Of a stretch of DNA of 26,831 nt, positions 1 through 10,372 are shown one piece after another. The notes under the pieces were generated by a model. The model had not been told where the DNA came from. It was given only the letters and a program-made list of their open reading frames with translations, and did no database searches. The stretch lies in the NCBI GenBank assembly GCA_021029095.1, contig JAJOHG010000352.1:1-26831 (forward strand), written 5' to 3'. The stretch comes from Phellopilus nigrolimitatus (Eukaryota > Basidiomycota > Agaricomycetes > Hymenochaetales > Hymenochaetaceae). The position numbers and the translations under genes are program-made. The stretch's first letter is position 1. Each line of letters begins with the position of its first letter.

Positions 1-719
1 ACACCAGAGAAAAGCTGCAAATTCGGATGCTGGATGCCAACAGGGGAGCAACAGGTGGTGGTGGGCAGGAAAGATGGTCTCCACAAGGGGTCACAGAAGG
101 GAGGCCGTTTGAAGCTCCGACACATCAGATACAAACACAACAACGTTCACGTGACTCCAAACCTTAACCCTAATGTCAAACTCAACAACATTCCAGTTTG
201 TGTTAAGGAGAACATTACTTGCCGGGAAAGTTCCATGTTATAGATGGCTCCCCTCGAGAAAACTTGTTTTCAAATGTGAGACCAGGCAATCTCATCATGA
301 CATAAAGAATTTCGATAATATTACGGAAACATCCGAGACGTATTATGTCAGTCAGAGACTATCAACACTGTTCTACTTGCAACAGTCCTTATTTTACTTG
401 AAGAATCACTTGGCTCTGCACAATTACTCAGGCTCGGGATGAACAGAGGGTTCTTCGGTCTCTTTGAGTAGCGATCATATGAAAACTAAATTCTGTGGTA
501 CGCTTGGCGTAGGCCTGTCCCCGCGAGGTGGAGTTTCACCCAATACGACAAATTTCATCCGGTGGGTCCGTCGTCGTCGTTTTACCAACTTCAGTGTCTT
601 ACAGGGAGCTACCGCTGACCCCATAGAGCCCGTGCGAACCAAACGAGCGACCTAGTCTTCCAAGAATGCCTCCCCAAGAGTACGTACTGCATCTCTGAGC
701 TCGATACGCGCTCGTTATG
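1..719. other. no gene recognised
   Basis: Only short open frames are present, the longest 89 codons, and none resembles a known family. One CCCTAA-like hexamer occurs near 165-175 but it is not repeated. I see no RNA gene and no clear repeat. The stretch may be intergenic sequence or the downstream part of the possible minus-strand gene that begins near 1020. Confidence 0.4.
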
Positions 720-1020
720 AGAGGGACAGTGCGGCGTTGCTAGATCGGTCCGGAGACCGGGGGTCTCCTGCGTCTCCGATTTCATATCGCGCAGCCGCGG
801 CGCGTGTTCCAGAGATACATACGCGGCGGCCTCGCCTTCCGCTACTTCCTCGTCTTCGTTCGTCTGGCTCTGCGTCACTTGACACGACGGGGCTGCCGAC
901 TTCTGAGTGCGCCTGGTTTTCGATCAAATCAGCGAACTCGGGCTCCTGCGCGTCTTCCGAAAGCATGTTGGCGCTTGCCTTGCTCCTTGCCTGGCCTGCG
1001 TCCATTCCCCCGCCGAACAT
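720..1020 (-). CDS. possible first exon of an unidentified acidic protein
   Basis: An ATG at 1020 opens a frame beginning MFGGGMDAGQARSK, followed by an acidic, Ser/Glu-rich stretch (LSEDAQEPEFADLIENQAHS) of coding-like composition. Around 850-880 the acidic character moves to another frame (NEDEEVAEGEAAAYVSLEH), which would need a one-base indel or a small unseen intron. No domain is recognised and no later exon is identified. If real, the gene is transcribed divergently from the Nas2-like gene at 2202, with about 1.2 kb between the starts. Chance openness in GC-rich DNA is the main alternative. Confidence 0.25.
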
Positions 1021-1044
1021 CGCCTGGACCGTATAGCTGCCCAA

Positions 1045-2201
1045 GTATCAGTATCTCGACATATCGCTGTGCGCGCGTCTCCGAGCGCGTAAGAAAGGGC
1101 GGCTGGTCCGGAGGGACCCGTCGGTGTGTGCTACGCAGGGTCTTTTCGCCCGCTGGGCGGGTCGGGTGGTGGCGCTGCGCGAGGTGCGAGCTTCGAGAAG
1201 CGTGTTTTCGGGGGTTATTTGATTCAGATACGAGATTTAGCGATTGGGCGCGTGGGGACGCCTGGAGGGGAGGACGTGATGATCGTTTTTTTTTTCCGCG
1301 CCCGTGGTCTTCTCGGTCGTCTCCAGAAGGGGACCTTATGAAAGCGTCCGCCAGCCTAGCCGGCGCATCCTGACAGACGTACGTACGTACGTGCTTGGCC
1401 TTTCGCATTCATGAAAAAATGATTCAGGGCAGTGTCGTATCCACCTCAGGTCCGCGTACGTGTACGCGTTACATACATCAGTCGACGCTGCGCAAATTCA
1501 TATTCGTCCCAATGGGATATGTTTCTAGAGGCGCCGATGTCTCAGGCAGACACACACAGAGAGACAGCCGCAGCCGCCACCCCCTCTGCAGACCCCGGGA
1601 TTCCAGGGCCAGATGCCCCGGGGCAGCGTGTACGTACTCAATGGACAGCGGCGGCGGCGGCGCCCCTGCGCCTCCCCACGCCGCGCCGACGGGAAAGAGC
1701 AATCGCCGTGTCGTGCCGTGCACCGCCCGGAGAAACAATCCAGGCACGCTCGCACGCACGTACGTTTCTCACTGTAAAAAGACGCACGCGCTTGAGCTGT
1801 GCCGCGCGGGCGCGGGGGTCGTATGCATATACGCGTGGTGCGCGCCTTTTTTGTCTCTCTTTTTTTTTTGAGCGAACGCGAAAAACCCCGCCTGTTAGCC
1901 GAGGCGCGCACGGGGGGCAGATCAAGCCTCCGGATATCCATTTTTTGGGTGTCCGTTAGAGATCCGGCTTGCAATGCTATATCATAATGTATAATGTATA
2001 ATGTATGCATTTTGCGTTTTTGTCTAGACAGAAGAGTGCGTTTTTCATGAAAGTGCACCCGCACCATGCACGTGACGCCTCGATTGATGGATCAGGACGC
2101 GTCATCCCATCTCTCTCGCACGACGCATACACACACAGTCGACCGGCGAGCCGTCGCGCGACACCGATACCGACACCGACACCGACACCGACACACACAC
2201 G
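1045..2201. other. intergenic region, probable upstream region of the Nas2-like gene
   Basis: Open frames here are overlapping, arginine- or alanine-rich and unlike any family, as expected for GC-rich non-coding DNA. The stretch just before the 2202 start contains a CCGACA-type tandem hexamer (about 2161-2200) that passes into a CA run and probably lies in the 5' leader. A short AT-rich patch with TATAATG-like repeats occurs at 1979-2005. Confidence 0.45.
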
Positions 2202-3303
2202 ATGGGCTACACCCTCCCGCCCGCCTCCCCCTCCCCCTCCCCCTCCTCCTCCGACCCGCGCACGCGCGCCCTCGCGCTCATCGCGCACAAAGAGACGCTC
2301 TCCGCCGCGCTCGCCGCCGAACAGCGCGCCCTCGCCGCCGCGGGCGCAGACATGTCCACGCCCCTCGTCGACGCGGGCGGGTTCCCGCGCGCGGACGTGG
2401 ACGTGGTGGAGGTAAGACGGGCAAGGGTGAGGGTGATTGAGCTGCGGAATGATTTGGAGAGGTGTTTGGGGGAGGTGGGGAGGGTGTTGGAGGGGGTTTT
2501 TGGGGTGGGGGAGAAGGCGGAGGAGAGGGAGGAGGGGGAGAGGGAGAAGGCAGAGGAGAGGGAGGAGAGGGAGGAGGAGATGAGGCCGTTTGCGCGGGTG
2601 GACGGGGTCGCGCCGGGGAGTCCGGCGGCGGGTGCGGTGCGTGCTATGTTTGCTTTCTGCTTCCCCGTCTCCATCTCCGTCTCCGTCTCCGTGCTTCGTT
2701 GGCATGTCAGCCCTTCCACCGCGCGCGCCGCCGCCGCATCGCCGCCCCCCTCCCTTCCTCCCTTCCCTCCTTCCTTCCTCCCTTCCTCCCTTCCTTGCTT
2801 CGCTCATCTGCTTCGCTCTTCGTCTTCGCTCTTCGTCTTCGCTCTTCCTTGCGTGCCGAGGCTCGCCATAACCACTATATACAGTTTGTGCGCCGCGGGC
2901 TGACTCTTCTGACTGCCGACAGGGGATACAGCGCGCGGACCTGCTGCTGAAGGTCGGGCCGCTCGGCGCGGCGTCGTTCGCCTCCGCCCCCTCCGCCTCC
3001 ACGGGCACAGGGACGGGCGCAGGGACGGGCGCAGGGACGGGCGCAGGGGCGGGGGCGGGGGCGCTGGAGCCGCTCGCGGCGCTGGTCGGGGCGCACGAGA
3101 ACGTGAGCACGCTGATTCGTCACACTACATAACGCGGCGCGCCGGCTGATCTTGATTTGTTTCTGTTTTGGGGCGAAAAGCGGCCGCTGGAGGTGCGCGT
3201 GCGGCGCGGGGCGGGGACGCTGACGCTGTGCCTGGTGCCGCGGAGCGGGTGGGGCGGGCGCGGGATGCTGGGGTGCCATGTCGTGCCGTATACGGAGACG
3301 TGA
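2202..3303 (+). CDS. NAS2: 26S proteasome non-ATPase regulatory subunit 9 / Nas2 family assembly chaperone
   Basis: Nas2/PSMD9 proteins help assemble the base of the 19S regulatory particle by binding the ATPase Rpt5 through a PDZ domain. Three exons join in phase: 2202-2636, 2923-3102 and 3181-3303, giving about 245 residues, slightly longer than usual. The introns run gtgcgt...ccgacag and gtgagc...gaaaag. Residues about 20-95 form the helical Nas2 N-terminal domain with hallmarks MSTPLVDAGGFPRADVDVV and IELRNDLERCL. An Arg/Glu linker follows (about 98-128) and then a PDZ domain from about 129 (PFARVDGVAPGSPAAGA joined to GIQRADLLLKVGPLG). The ending GMLGCHVVPY matches the family C-terminus. 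A Gly/Thr/Ala repeat sits inside the PDZ domain in exon 2. Start chosen because the N-terminal domain begins shortly after it. Confidence 0.93.
2740..2850 (+). repeat. pyrimidine-rich CCTT and CTTCGT repeats inside intron 1 of the Nas2-like gene
   Basis: The intron 2637-2922 is 286 nt, several times longer than the others here. Most of it is C/T sequence: CCTTCCTCC-type repeats at about 2745-2800, then CTCTTCGTCTTCG repeats. The end of exon 1 (about 2505-2583) is a GGAGAG purine repeat of roughly complementary character. Confidence 0.7.
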
Positions 3304-4522
3304 GGCGCTGGAAGGTGTAAGGCTGGAATTGAAATTGGAATTGGAGTTGGAAGTGGAAGTGGCGCGCGAGGTCGGGGGTGTATTTGATTTTTCTCCTTCC
3401 TAAAAATGTATGTACATGTACAGATGCGGGTGTAATAACTATGTGTTGAGAACGCGGTTCGGAGAAGGTGCGTCGGAGAAGGAGCATCGGCGTTTTTTGG
3501 AACGTTCTGTAGCCGGGGGTCGTTGCGCCGCGGGGAGGACGGGCGAAGGGGCAGGTGAAACGCGGAGAGGGAAGAAGGCCGGGAGTCCGAAGGGCCGGGG
3601 TGGGGGCGTGTACGTGTATGGGCATGTGCGTGCTGGATGGGGAGCGAGGGGTGAGACAGGGGGCGCGAGGAGATGCGAGTTATGCGCGTGGGGAGGATCT
3701 TCCGGGCGGAGGGCGCGGGTGGGCCGAGCAGCAGGAGGGGCTGCGGACGAAAAGCGGAGTCCGGAGAACCGGCCTCGGAAGTGGTTTCTGCCAGCGCACG
3801 CGCCCGCGGGCATCAGTTGACATGTTGGTTACATAAATCGGGATCAGCGGAAGTCGTGCCCAATGGGGGTGTGCGGGGGCGTGCGCGGGCGTGCGGGAAG
3901 CGACGAGAAGGAGAAGCGAAGCGAGGGTGTGGATGGGATGGGAGAGGCGAGCGCTCCGAGATCGCCATGCGGTGGTTACCCGGCGCTACGCGGGCGCGGA
4001 GACGGGCGGCGTTTTGCGCACCGCTGGGGCCCCTGCGGCCCTTGGGGCCCTTCGGTTTGGGCGCCCGGCTGATCGGAGGGCAGAAGCTGCGTATACGTGG
4101 TAGAAGCGGCGCCACGAGGCGGGGGGCACCCCCGGCGCGCGCACGCCGATTGGCGGAGCGGTCTGCGTCCGAGCTGAGGTAAGGCGCCCGCGGGCGCGGT
4201 TGCTAGGGGAAGGAGGGGCAGCGCGCGTTCCGGGGTCCGTGGGCGCGTGCCAAGAGGGTTCGACGGTTCGGCTTCTGTCTGCCGGCTTCTTCTCGCCTGC
4301 CCCGTCCGTCGACGTCGGATCGGAGAAGCGTCTGCCTCTGCGTCTGCGGCTGACGGCTGGATGCGCTGCGCCCCCCCGCAAGTCCCCGGCTCGGCTCGGC
4401 CAGACGGCCAGACGGACCCGTGCGTGCGTCTCCTCTCCTCTCCTCTCGTTCCCTTCCTCTCTCGTTCCTCTCTCCTCTCCTCTTTCCTTCCGCTCCTCCG
4501 CTCCCCCGTCCGTCCGCTCTGC
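3304..4522. other. GC-rich intergenic region between Nas2-like and septin-like genes
   Basis: No recognisable protein is encoded; open frames on both strands are Arg/Gly/Pro-rich. The likely 3' UTR of the Nas2-like gene carries a GGAATT/GGAAGT-type hexamer repeat at about 3325-3362. The right part probably holds the promoter and leader of the septin-like gene. Confidence 0.5.
4426..4515 (+). promoter_or_regulatory. CT-rich tract just upstream of the septin-like start
   Basis: A nearly pure pyrimidine stretch of CTCTCCTCTCCTCTC type ends a few bases before the proposed ATG at 4523. CT-rich tracts just upstream of start codons are common in fungal promoters and leaders. The assignment is by position and composition only. 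Confidence 0.4.
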
Positions 4523-7500
4523 ATGCCCATCCACCTCCACCACATCCTCGACCAGCCCGTCCCGCCCCCGCCTCCCATCTCCGCCTCCGCCTCCGCCTCC
4601 GTCCCCATCTCCGGCCTCGGCCTCGGCCTCCACACACTCCCGCCCCGCTCCATGTCCCCGCACGCCCCACCCACCGCGTCCGGCCCCGCCACCAGCACCA
4701 GCACCAGCACCAACAGCACCAGCAACAGCAGCGCGCCCCCGCGCGCGTACACCATCATGGTCGCCGGCGCCGCGCGCGGCAAGACCTCGCTGCTGCGCCT
4801 CCTCCTCGACACCGCCGCCGTCGCCCCGCGCGCGCGCCCCGCCGACGCCGCCGCCGCCGCCCGCTTCGTCGCCGCAGCCCCGCGCCGCACGCGCGCCGTC
4901 CGCGCCGTCGCCATCGAGGTCCTCGAGCACGCAGCGCGCGCGGGCGAGGGCGAAGGCGAGGGCGCGGGCGAGACGGTCATGCTCAACCTCGTCGACACGC
5001 CCAGCCTCGACATGGCCGGCCCCGACGCGCTCGACCGCTCCCTCGCGGAGATCATCGCCTTCATCGAGGCCCGCTTCGCCGAGAGCATCGAAGACGTGCG
5101 TCCGTTTTCGTCTTGTTCGGCTCCGCCGCCGCTCGTTTCCTTTCCCCCTTTTTTTTCGCTCACGGCGTTTCGTTTCTATGTGTTACAGGAGCTGAAAGCC
5201 CGCAACGGCGACCACCACGTCCACCTGTACGTATCCCCCCTCTCCTCTTCTCTTCTCGCAACATCTAAGCGGAAGAAAAAAAAAACCCCCCTAGATGTCT
5301 GTACCTCCTCGACCCAGACACGATCGTGCCCCTCCCTCCCCTCCCTCCGCCCGCGCCGCTCCCCTCCCCCGGAGCAACCACGCCCACTCCCACGCCCCTC
5401 AGCGCCGCCTCCTCCTCCCACCCCGCGGCGCACTCCCCCGGCTTCCCGCACCACCACGCGAGCTCCCGCGGTCTACCGCCGCCCGCGCAGGCCCCCTTCC
5501 TGCCTAGTTTGGACGCGATCTCGCCGCCCGGGGACGCGATGATGCGCGCACAGCCCGCCGGCTCAGGCTGCTGCTGTACCCGGCCCGAGCGCCGCCGCCG
5601 CCGCGGGGTTGAGGAACCCCGAGCTCCTCGTGAGCGGCGAGCGCGCCGCAACGCCGCCGTCTCCGCTTCCGCTGCCGCTGCCGTTCGCGAACGGCAGCGC
5701 GATGCAGATCGACACCGACACCGCGCTCGACACCGCGCTCGACGCCGATCTCGACGCACATGAGCCAGACCCCGCCGGCCCCCCGCGCCTGCCCCTACTC
5801 GAGGTGCGCGCGATCCAGGCGCTCAGCGCGCGCGCAAACGTGCTGCCCGTGCTCGCGCGCGCGGACACGCTCCCGCTCGCGCGCCTCGCCGCGCTCAAGC
5901 GCGCGGTGCGCCGCGACCTCGCGGCCGCCGGCATCGGGTTCGGCATCTTTGATGCGGCCGGCGCGGGCGCGGGGGAGGAGCTGGTGGGGCTCGCGGGCGT
6001 GGGCGTAAAGAGGGAGGGAGAGGAGAGGGATCGCGGGCCGGCGATGGCGGGCGCGTCGTCGCCGCCTGGCTCGCCCACAGCGCACGCGCACGCGCCCACG
6101 TCGCCCGCGGCGTCGAAGCCCCCGACGGCGGCGATCGCGGTCCCGCGCCTCCCGCACGCGGTGCTCTCGCCCGACGCGTACGCGCACGGGGAGGGCGTCG
6201 TCTTCGCTGCGCCCGGCTTGGACGAAGACGAGGCCGGGGAGGGGGGCGGGGGCGGGGACGTCGCGGCGGCGCTTGTGAGGCGCTACTCGCCGCACGTCTA
6301 TCCGCGCGCGTCTGCGAACGGCTTTGAGGCGGATGCGGAGGGCGAGGGGAAGGGCGGGAGCGCGAAGGAGAGGAGAGGGAGAGGGAGAGGAGAGGATTGG
6401 GTGGGAGGCGCCGGCGGCGCGCGAGGCGCGCCTGGGGCGCTTCCTGCGGCGCTACCGCTGGGGGTGCGTCGACGCGCTCGACCCCGCGCACTGCGACTTC
6501 ATGGCGATGCGCGCGAGCGTGTTCCATCACATGCAGGTGAGTCGGGGTTTTTTCTTTCCTTTTCTTTTCTGTTCCTTCCGGCGACCGTTTGTTTCTGGCG
6601 CACGAAAACGCTCGCTGACACGCCCACCCGTCCCCCTGCCCCAGCCGCTCCGCACGTACACGCGCGACTACCTCTTCGAGAAGTTCCGCGTCGACGTGCA
6701 CCACCAGCGCCAGCGCCTCGCCGCCGCCGCTTCGCACTCGCTCCCGGGCACGAGCGTCAGCCCCGCCATCGCCGCCGCATTAACAACGACAACGACGACA
6801 GCAGCAGCAGCAGCAGCAGCGCCGCTGCGCCTCCCCGCCCACCAACACGCGCATCCACACGCGTACCCGCCGGGCCACGCGCACCACCGCACCCCGCCCG
6901 GCGCGCGCGCGCTCGCGCTCCCCCTGCCCCTCTCCCTCCCCCCGCCCCCGCTCGCTTCGGCGTTACCCCCGAGCGCGGGCTCCCACTCCCACTCCCACCC
7001 GCACTCGCACTCGCACTCCAACCCCAACTCTGTCTCCGGGTCGCGAGCGGGCTCTGCGTCCGCCCGCAGCCCCGCGGGGCGCCGCGCGGCGCTCCCCCCG
7101 CTCGCGCACCCCGCGGCGGCCGCGCACCAGGCGCGCGCGCCCCTCCCGCCGCTCGCGGCCGTCGCGCCCGAGCTCGAGCGCGCCCCGCCCCACCACGCGA
7201 ATCACGCGTATGGGTATGCACACGCACACGCACACGCGTACGGATACGAGCGCCCCGCAGAGCGCGAGTTCGGCGGGCTCGGCCTAAGGGAAAGGGAAAG
7301 GGAGAGGGAGAGGGAGAGGGAACGAGAGAGGGAGAGGGAGCGCGAGCGCGAGGCGGAGTATGCGCGCGCGCGCGCGAGGGAGAGGGAGCGCGAGGAGTAC
7401 GTGCTGGAGCGCGCGTACGAGTACGGCGCGGCCGGCAGCGCGGCCGGCGTGCCCGGCCACGCGTACCGCGACGGCCGCGCTGCGGAGCGCGAGTACCGGG

Positions 7501-8180
7501 AGGAATATCGAGAGGAGTATCGAGATGATTACCGCGACGAGTACAAGGCGGACGCGGACGACGCGCGCCGCCGGCACACCCACGCCTACGCTCATGCGCC
7601 GGCGGCGCCGCTGCGCCGCCCGGACACGGCGCACTCGGCGCACAGCAGCGCGCAGCACAGTCCCTACCGCCACGAGCGCGCCGAGCTGCGCGCGCCGGCC
7701 GCGTCGGCGGCGGCGCCTTCGCGGCCCGCGAGCGCTAGCGGCCTGAGCCCGCCGCCGCCGCCGCCGCACAGCGCGCACGCGGCGTCGTCTCCGCACCGCG
7801 CCCACCATGCAGGCGCGCCGGCGGTGCAGTCGCCGGGCGCGCACCGGATGAACCACATGCAGCATTTCCACCACGGGAGCGGCGGGGGGCTGGCGCGCGG
7901 CGGCGGCGCGGAGGCGGAGTACGAGCGCGAGCGGGATCTGCGCGAGCGGGAGAGGGAGAGGGAGGGGCGCGGGTACGCTGCGCCGCCGCAGACGCAGACA
8001 CAGACGCAGACGCAGACGCAGACGGTGGGGATTGAGGGCGGGGTTGAGGGCGTTAATAATGGGCTGGGGTTGGGCCTTGGGCTGGGGATGAGGCCGGGTG
8101 CTGGGGCTGGTGCGGGGGTGGGGGCGCGGGCGCGGGCAGCGCGGGCGGGAGCGCGAGTGCGAGTGGGCGGGTGTCGCCTG
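4523..8180 (+). CDS. septin-type GTPase domain protein, degenerate; possibly N-terminal part of a fusion with the zinc-cluster protein
   Basis: Septins are GTP-binding filament proteins of the cell cortex and bud or septum. Exons: 4523-5095, 5189-5226, 5295 to 6536 (with frame breaks) and 6645 to 8180. Visible G-domain parts are a P-loop (VAGAARGKTSLL, near residue 85), a G3-like LVDTPSLDMAG (near 157), HVHLCLYLLDPDTIVP, a G4 motif NVLPVLARADTLPL, and the septin-specific RYRWGCVDALDPAHCDF followed by YTRDYLFEKFRV. G3 normally reads DTPG; the Gly is Ser here, so hydrolysis may be impaired. A Pro/Ser/His-rich insert separates strand and G4. The frame changes at about 5543-5567 and again in a GA repeat at about 6365-6395. 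After the septin domain an Ala/His/Pro-rich tail with Arg-Glu and Gln-Thr repeats stays open to the donor at 8181. ATG 4652 is an alternative start. Confidence 0.75.
6365..6400 (+). repeat. GAGAGG microsatellite at a frame switch in the septin-like gene
   Basis: A GAGAGGGAGAGG-type tract lies between the end of the frame carrying the G4 motif and the start of the frame carrying the septin C-terminal motif. No suitable GT-AG pair is visible, so a length change in this tract is the simplest cause of the frame switch. Confidence 0.6.
7285..7345 (+). repeat. Arg-Glu coding GGGAGA repeat
   Basis: A perfect to near-perfect GAGAGG hexamer encodes alternating Arg-Glu residues in the low-complexity tail after the septin domain. 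Similar Arg-Glu stretches return at about 7490-7550 and 7920-7970, and a CAGACG tract at about 7989-8022 encodes Gln-Thr repeats. Confidence 0.8.
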
Positions 8181-8309
8181 GTGAGTTTGTCGCTCTTTGT
8201 TTAATGTTTTCGTTTTTCTGTGCTTTGTCTGTTTTCCTTTGATGAGTGGATACCATTTTGCCTTTTCTCGTGGACTGATTGCTGAGATTGTGATTTTTTT
8301 CTTGCGCAG

Positions 8310-9877
8310 TCGACATGCTGAAGACGAAGAACAAAAAGATCACGGTCGCGTGCAACTTCTGCCGGTGTGCGTGCTCCCCCTTTTCTCCTACTTTCACTCT
8401 CGACGCATGCTGATTCTTTTTTTTCGCTCAGCGCGCAAGCTGAAGTGCGACGGCGGCCGCCCCTCGTGCAGCCAGTGCATCAAGCGCACGCAGTCGTGCG
8501 ACTACAAGCCGCACTCGCGGCGGCGCGGCGGCGCCCCGCGCGCGCCTGCCGGAGGCGCGCGCAGCGACGCGGAGGGCGACGCGTCCGGCGAGCTCGACGC
8601 GGAGGGCAACGCCTCGAGCGGCGAGGACGCCTGCCGCCACCGCACCACCACCGACCACGGTCCAACGGCCCCAACGGCGACCGCTATGCATACGACCCCG
8701 AGGAGGGCGCGCCGCGCGCACACCCGGGGCTTAGCCTGGGCCTCGGCGGCGGCAGCGGCACCAGCACGCGCACCAGCACCAGCACGCGCACCGGCAGCCC
8801 CCCGAGCGCGCGCCGCGCGCCGCACGTCGAACGTGGACCTCATGATCGCGGAGACGCTGCTGTCGCCGCGCGCCGCGGCGCGCGAGGCGGAGCGCGGGCG
8901 TGATCGGGAGCGCGAGCGCGAGTACGCGTATGCGTCGTCTGCGTCGGCGTCGGCGCCGGTGACGGCCGCGACGGTGCCGCCCTGCCGCCTCCTGCGCATG
9001 TCAACGGCGACGCGCGCGGGACACGCGTATGCGACGCAGCTGGCGCCGCTGCCGTTCGCGGGCGTCGCGGCTGGCCCGTCCGGTAATGGCGGCGGCGGCG
9101 GGAGTTCGAGCGCGGGGACGGCGATGTCGAGCCCTGTTTCTGCGCACTCGTTGAACGCGGCGGCGGGCCCCGGGCAGGAGCCGGCGTCGGCATCGGCGCC
9201 GGCAGCAGCAGCAGCAGCCGGGCCAGCGGAAGCGCGCGGGCGCGAAGGGCGCGCGGGTGTCGTCGAACTACGGCCCGAAGGTCGTGGCGTGCAACTTTTG
9301 CCGAGGTGAGTCTCCGTGTTCTTTCTTCCGGGTCTTCGTCGCCTCTTCTGACGCGGCTGCAGCGCGCAAGACGAAGTGCGACGGGCAGCACCCGACGTGC
9401 CAGAGCTGCGCGCGGCGCTCGCTGCCGTGCAGCTACGTGAGCGAGCCGGGCGCGGGCGCGCGCGGGAAGCGCGGCGGTGGCGCAGCCGCGCTCGCGGCCG
9501 CCGCTGCGCACCAGAAGCAGCAGGCGCAGCAGCAGCAGCAGGCCGTCGACGCGGCGGCGGGCGCCGCGCGGCCGCACCACAGCGCGCACCTGAGCTCCGC
9601 GTCGGCGTCGGACTCGGGCGCGGGCTCGGGCGCGAACTCGGGCGCGAACTCGCCGTCGCCCGCGCAGAGCGCCGCGGCGGGTCCGCCGCCGCCGTATGGC
9701 GGGCTGTCGCGCACGGGCTCGCTGTCCCCGCCCGGCTCGGGCTCGGGCTCGGGCTCCGTGCGCACGAAGCGCGGCTTCGCGGACGAGGATGCGCCACGGG
9801 AGACGGTCGGCGGCAACAATAAAAGGCTGCGCGTCGACGAGGAGGCACGCCGCGTGGACATCCGTGCGAGCGCGTGA
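8310..9877 (+). CDS. twin Zn2Cys6 (fungal binuclear zinc cluster) DNA-binding protein
   Basis: Two Zn2Cys6 clusters with the same spacing C-x2-C-x6-C-x6-C-x2-C-x6-C are present. Cluster 1 is made by joining 8310-8366 to 8432 onward (VACNFCR, then KLKCDGGRPSCSQC...SC). Cluster 2 joins up to 9305 with 9363-9877 (VACNFCR, then KTKCDGQHPTCQSC...PC). Such proteins are nuclear transcription regulators. The C-terminus holds Gln- and Ser/Gly-rich tracts and a basic NNKRLRVDEE motif before the stop at 9875-9877. ATG 8315 could start a separate gene, but the exon also joins in phase to 8180 (GRVSP then VDMLKTKNKK), so it may continue the septin-like gene. Between the clusters the most protein-like frame changes several times (about 8630, 8820, 8970-9020, 9190), so the linker is uncertain. 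Confidence 0.8.
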
Positions 9878-10301
9878 GGCGCGCGCGCGCGCGCGCCGAG
9901 CAAAATGGACGTGGGTGTGATGCGTGCGTGCGCCCCTTGGCGATAGACTACTTAGAGCTCGCGGACTCGCTGTTCTCCGTGTTTATGCTATTCAGCCTTT
10001 TTTCTTTTTTCTTTTTTCGCTGGCCTTTTCGTCTCATTATTCCCTTTTTTTTCCTGTTCTTCTTGTCGCTGGTACATTACCCCCTGTCTGTTTTTTTTCT
10101 TCTTCCCCCTCTCTGATTTACCCTGGTTTCTCGGCTCCGCTTCCTCTTTTTTTTTTTTTTCTTTTTTCACTCTGGCGCTCTGTCTCCGTATCCCGGCCCG
10201 CTTGCTTGCTTGCTTATTGTCGCTGTAATCTGCACCCTCCCCCATACATCACCTATACTCCCCTCTTGACTCGCCCACGCTCCCCCGCTAATCCGCGCCG
10301 A

Positions 10302-10372
10302 TCTATACATATCTACATATCTACATATCTACATACCTACATCTACATCTACATCTACATACGTACGTATCT
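10302..10372 (+). repeat. CTACATAT / CTACAT tandem repeat
   Basis: About eight copies of a six- to eight-base unit (CTACATAT, then CTACAT) end in ACGTACGTATC. The tract lies in non-coding sequence downstream of the zinc-cluster gene. Confidence 0.85.

Noticed and set aside
160..180. telomere-like CCTTAACCCTAA word
   Set aside because: Only one to two units, not tandem; not evidence of a chromosome end.
1977..3110. 377-codon minus-strand open frame across the Nas2-like gene
   Set aside because: It is Pro/Arg/Gly repeat sequence produced by GC-rich simple repeats on the opposite strand of a well-supported gene and its intron.
3976..5163. 395-codon minus-strand open frame upstream of and over the septin start
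   Set aside because: Low-complexity Arg/Ala/Gly sequence antisense to the septin P-loop exon, with no family motif.
7285..7345. Possible CRISPR-like or satellite array
   Set aside because: Hexamer microsatellite encoding Arg-Glu repeats without spacers; it is simple-sequence coding DNA.
9306..9362. In-frame continuation through the intron within zinc cluster 2
   Set aside because: The 57-base stretch has a consensus donor and acceptor and would put 19 extra residues inside the cysteine cluster; the equivalent intron exists in cluster 1.
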